Made by a program: the position numbers and the translations under genes | The notes under the pieces: generated by a model | Databases searched by the model: none | What the model was told of the DNA's origin: nothing | Seen by the model: the letters and a program-made list of their open reading frames with translations, nothing else | Shown: in pieces, positions 5,095-6,016 of the stretch | Position numbering within the stretch: the stretch's first letter is position 1 | Layout of the letters: each line of letters opens with the position of its first letter | Assembly (NCBI GenBank): GCA_030050125.1 | Contig: JASIJN010000533.1 | Coordinates: 1-6,016 of the forward strand | Source of the DNA: Streptosporangiaceae bacterium | GTDB taxonomy: Bacteria; Actinomycetota; Actinomycetes; Streptosporangiales; Streptosporangiaceae | DNA: 6,016 bases | Direction of reading: 5' to 3'

Positions 5095-6016
5095 TCAGGT
5101 GGCCGGCCGGATGAGCATGTTGCCTCGGTGCTGCGGGCCGCGCGGGCCGTAGTCGATGTCGGCCCCGCTGTTGCCTCCGCTGATGACCCCCGCGGGAGCG
5201 TCGTACGGATCCATGATCGATTCGATGAAGATCATGTTGTCGTTGGGCGCGCTGAGGGCTTCGCGCAGGTCATCGACTGTCTTCACGACGAACGACCGGG
5301 CCGTGGTGCCCGGATGGAAGACCTTGGGCAGGTCGGCGTAGGCCCAGGTCGCCACGTCGTTGTAGCGCGAGGTCTTGCCGAGATAGCAGCGCTCGACGGT
5401 GTACCCGCCGTTGTTGATCAGGAAGATCACCGGCTTGTAGTCGTACCGGAGCATGGTCGACAGCTCCTGCGCCGTCAGCTGGAACGATCCGTCTCCCACG
5501 AACAGCAGGTGGCGGCGCCGTGGTGCCGCGGTCAGCGTGCCGAGCACCGATCCGACGGTGTAGCCGATCGAGCCCCAGATGGCCTGCGAGACGAAGGTGC
5601 AGTTCGGCGGGAGGTTCAGTCCGAAGGCACCGTACGACGTGCCGTCCTCGGCGATGATCACGTCCCCGGACCGGATGTAGCCCTGGATGGCTTCCCAGTA
5701 CGCGGCCTGCGTCAGCTTGGCGGAGCCGTCGGCGTGGTTGCCCGTCGCCGCCGCCGGCGCGAACCGGCGCGTGGCCCGGTTGGTGACCTGCGGAACCGCG
5801 TCGATCACGCCGCGCAGGACCTCCCGCAGCGTCACCGCCTGGTAGTTGTCCTCCCCGACGTCCACCGAGTGCCCGCGGGCGCGGATCGTGTTGGCGGGCA
5901 GCGCATCGGTGAAGCTGCCCGAGGTCAGGTCGATCGGGCGGTAGTTGATAGACAGCAGGCAGTCGCTGTCCTCGATCGCCTCGCGCACCTGCGGCTGGCT
6001 CGACTTGCCGTTGTAG
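5095..6016 (-). CDS. Thiamine diphosphate-dependent 2-oxo acid decarboxylase (pyruvate/indolepyruvate decarboxylase type), C-terminal half
   Basis: About 306 residues are visible, from YNGKSSQPQVREAIEDSDC at the right edge to the stop at 5095-5097; the N-terminal half, with its pyrimidine-binding domain, lies beyond the window. The central domain is followed by the diphosphate-binding domain: AEDGTSYGAFG and FVSQAIWGSIGYTVGSVLG, then GDGSFQLTAQELSTMLRY (GDG at visible residues 174-176) through to INNGGYTVE, the GDG-(~25)-NN motif that binds Mg and thiamine diphosphate. The Glu of GYTVE matches the conserved active-site Glu of pyruvate decarboxylases. These enzymes convert 2-oxo acids (pyruvate, indolepyruvate, phenylpyruvate or branched-chain) to aldehydes and CO2 in the cytoplasm; the residues visible here do not settle the substrate. 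The C-terminus has about 27 residues of Gly/Asn-rich tail (GGNSGADIDYGPRGPQHRGN...) after DPYDAPAG. A GTG at 5988 could be mistaken for a start, but homology-like sequence continues upstream of it. Confidence 0.9.
   Translation of the reverse strand, partial: YNGKSSQPQVREAIEDSDCLLSINYRPIDLTSGSFTDALPANTIRARGHSVDVGEDNYQAVTLREVLRGVIDAVPQVTNRATRRFAPAAATGNHADGSAKLTQAAYWEAIQGYIRSGDVIIAEDGTSYGAFGLNLPPNCTFVSQAIWGSIGYTVGSVLGTLTAAPRRRHLLFVGDGSFQLTAQELSTMLRYDYKPVIFLINNGGYTVERCYLGKTSRYNDVATWAYADLPKVFHPGTTARSFVVKTVDDLREALSAPNDNMIFIESIMDPYDAPAGVISGGNSGADIDYGPRGPQHRGNMLIRPAT

Overview
The window comes from a very GC-rich genome with strong G/C bias at third codon positions. With TIGR03086-type metal-binding proteins, a GYD-domain protein and a class V lanthipeptide-type kinase, this points to a filamentous actinomycete; the genus cannot be told. 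The left part looks like the edge of a ribosomally made peptide (RiPP) gene cluster, and the rest is a mixed set of metabolic and stress genes.

Layout: (1) 1-944, minus: a kinase-like phosphotransferase resembling LxmK/TvaC of class V lanthipeptide and thioamitide clusters, cut by the left edge. (2) 996-1130, minus, just upstream of it: an easily missed 44-residue ORF with a good ribosome binding site, a leader-like N-terminus and a Thr-rich, Cys-ending tail, the likely precursor peptide. (3) 1143-1391: an AT-rich divergent control region with a perfect inverted repeat, then GC-rich DNA without a clear gene. (4) 1392-3803, plus: a 14-TM MFS exporter fused to a universal stress protein domain, with a long odd tail running antisense into the next gene. 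(5) 3580-4176, minus: a TIGR03086-family protein. (6) 4320-4613, plus: a GYD-domain protein. (7) 4614-5094: a repeat-rich intergenic stretch with a 27-bp palindrome, long inverted repeats and a 39-bp tandem duplication. (8) 5095-6016, minus: the C-terminal half of a thiamine diphosphate-dependent 2-oxo acid decarboxylase, cut by the right edge.

The most interesting point is the peptide/kinase pair. In class V lanthipeptides (lexapeptide, cacaoidin) and thioamitides, an APH-like kinase, a HopA1-like partner and a flavin decarboxylase convert Ser/Thr and a C-terminal Cys into dehydro residues and an aminovinyl-(methyl)cysteine ring. The peptide ends in Cys with Thr five residues before it, the spacing seen in those products. 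The partner enzymes are not in view; they would be expected beyond the left edge, downstream of the kinase. The divergent MFS gene could export the product, but its fused stress domain fits a housekeeping role equally well.
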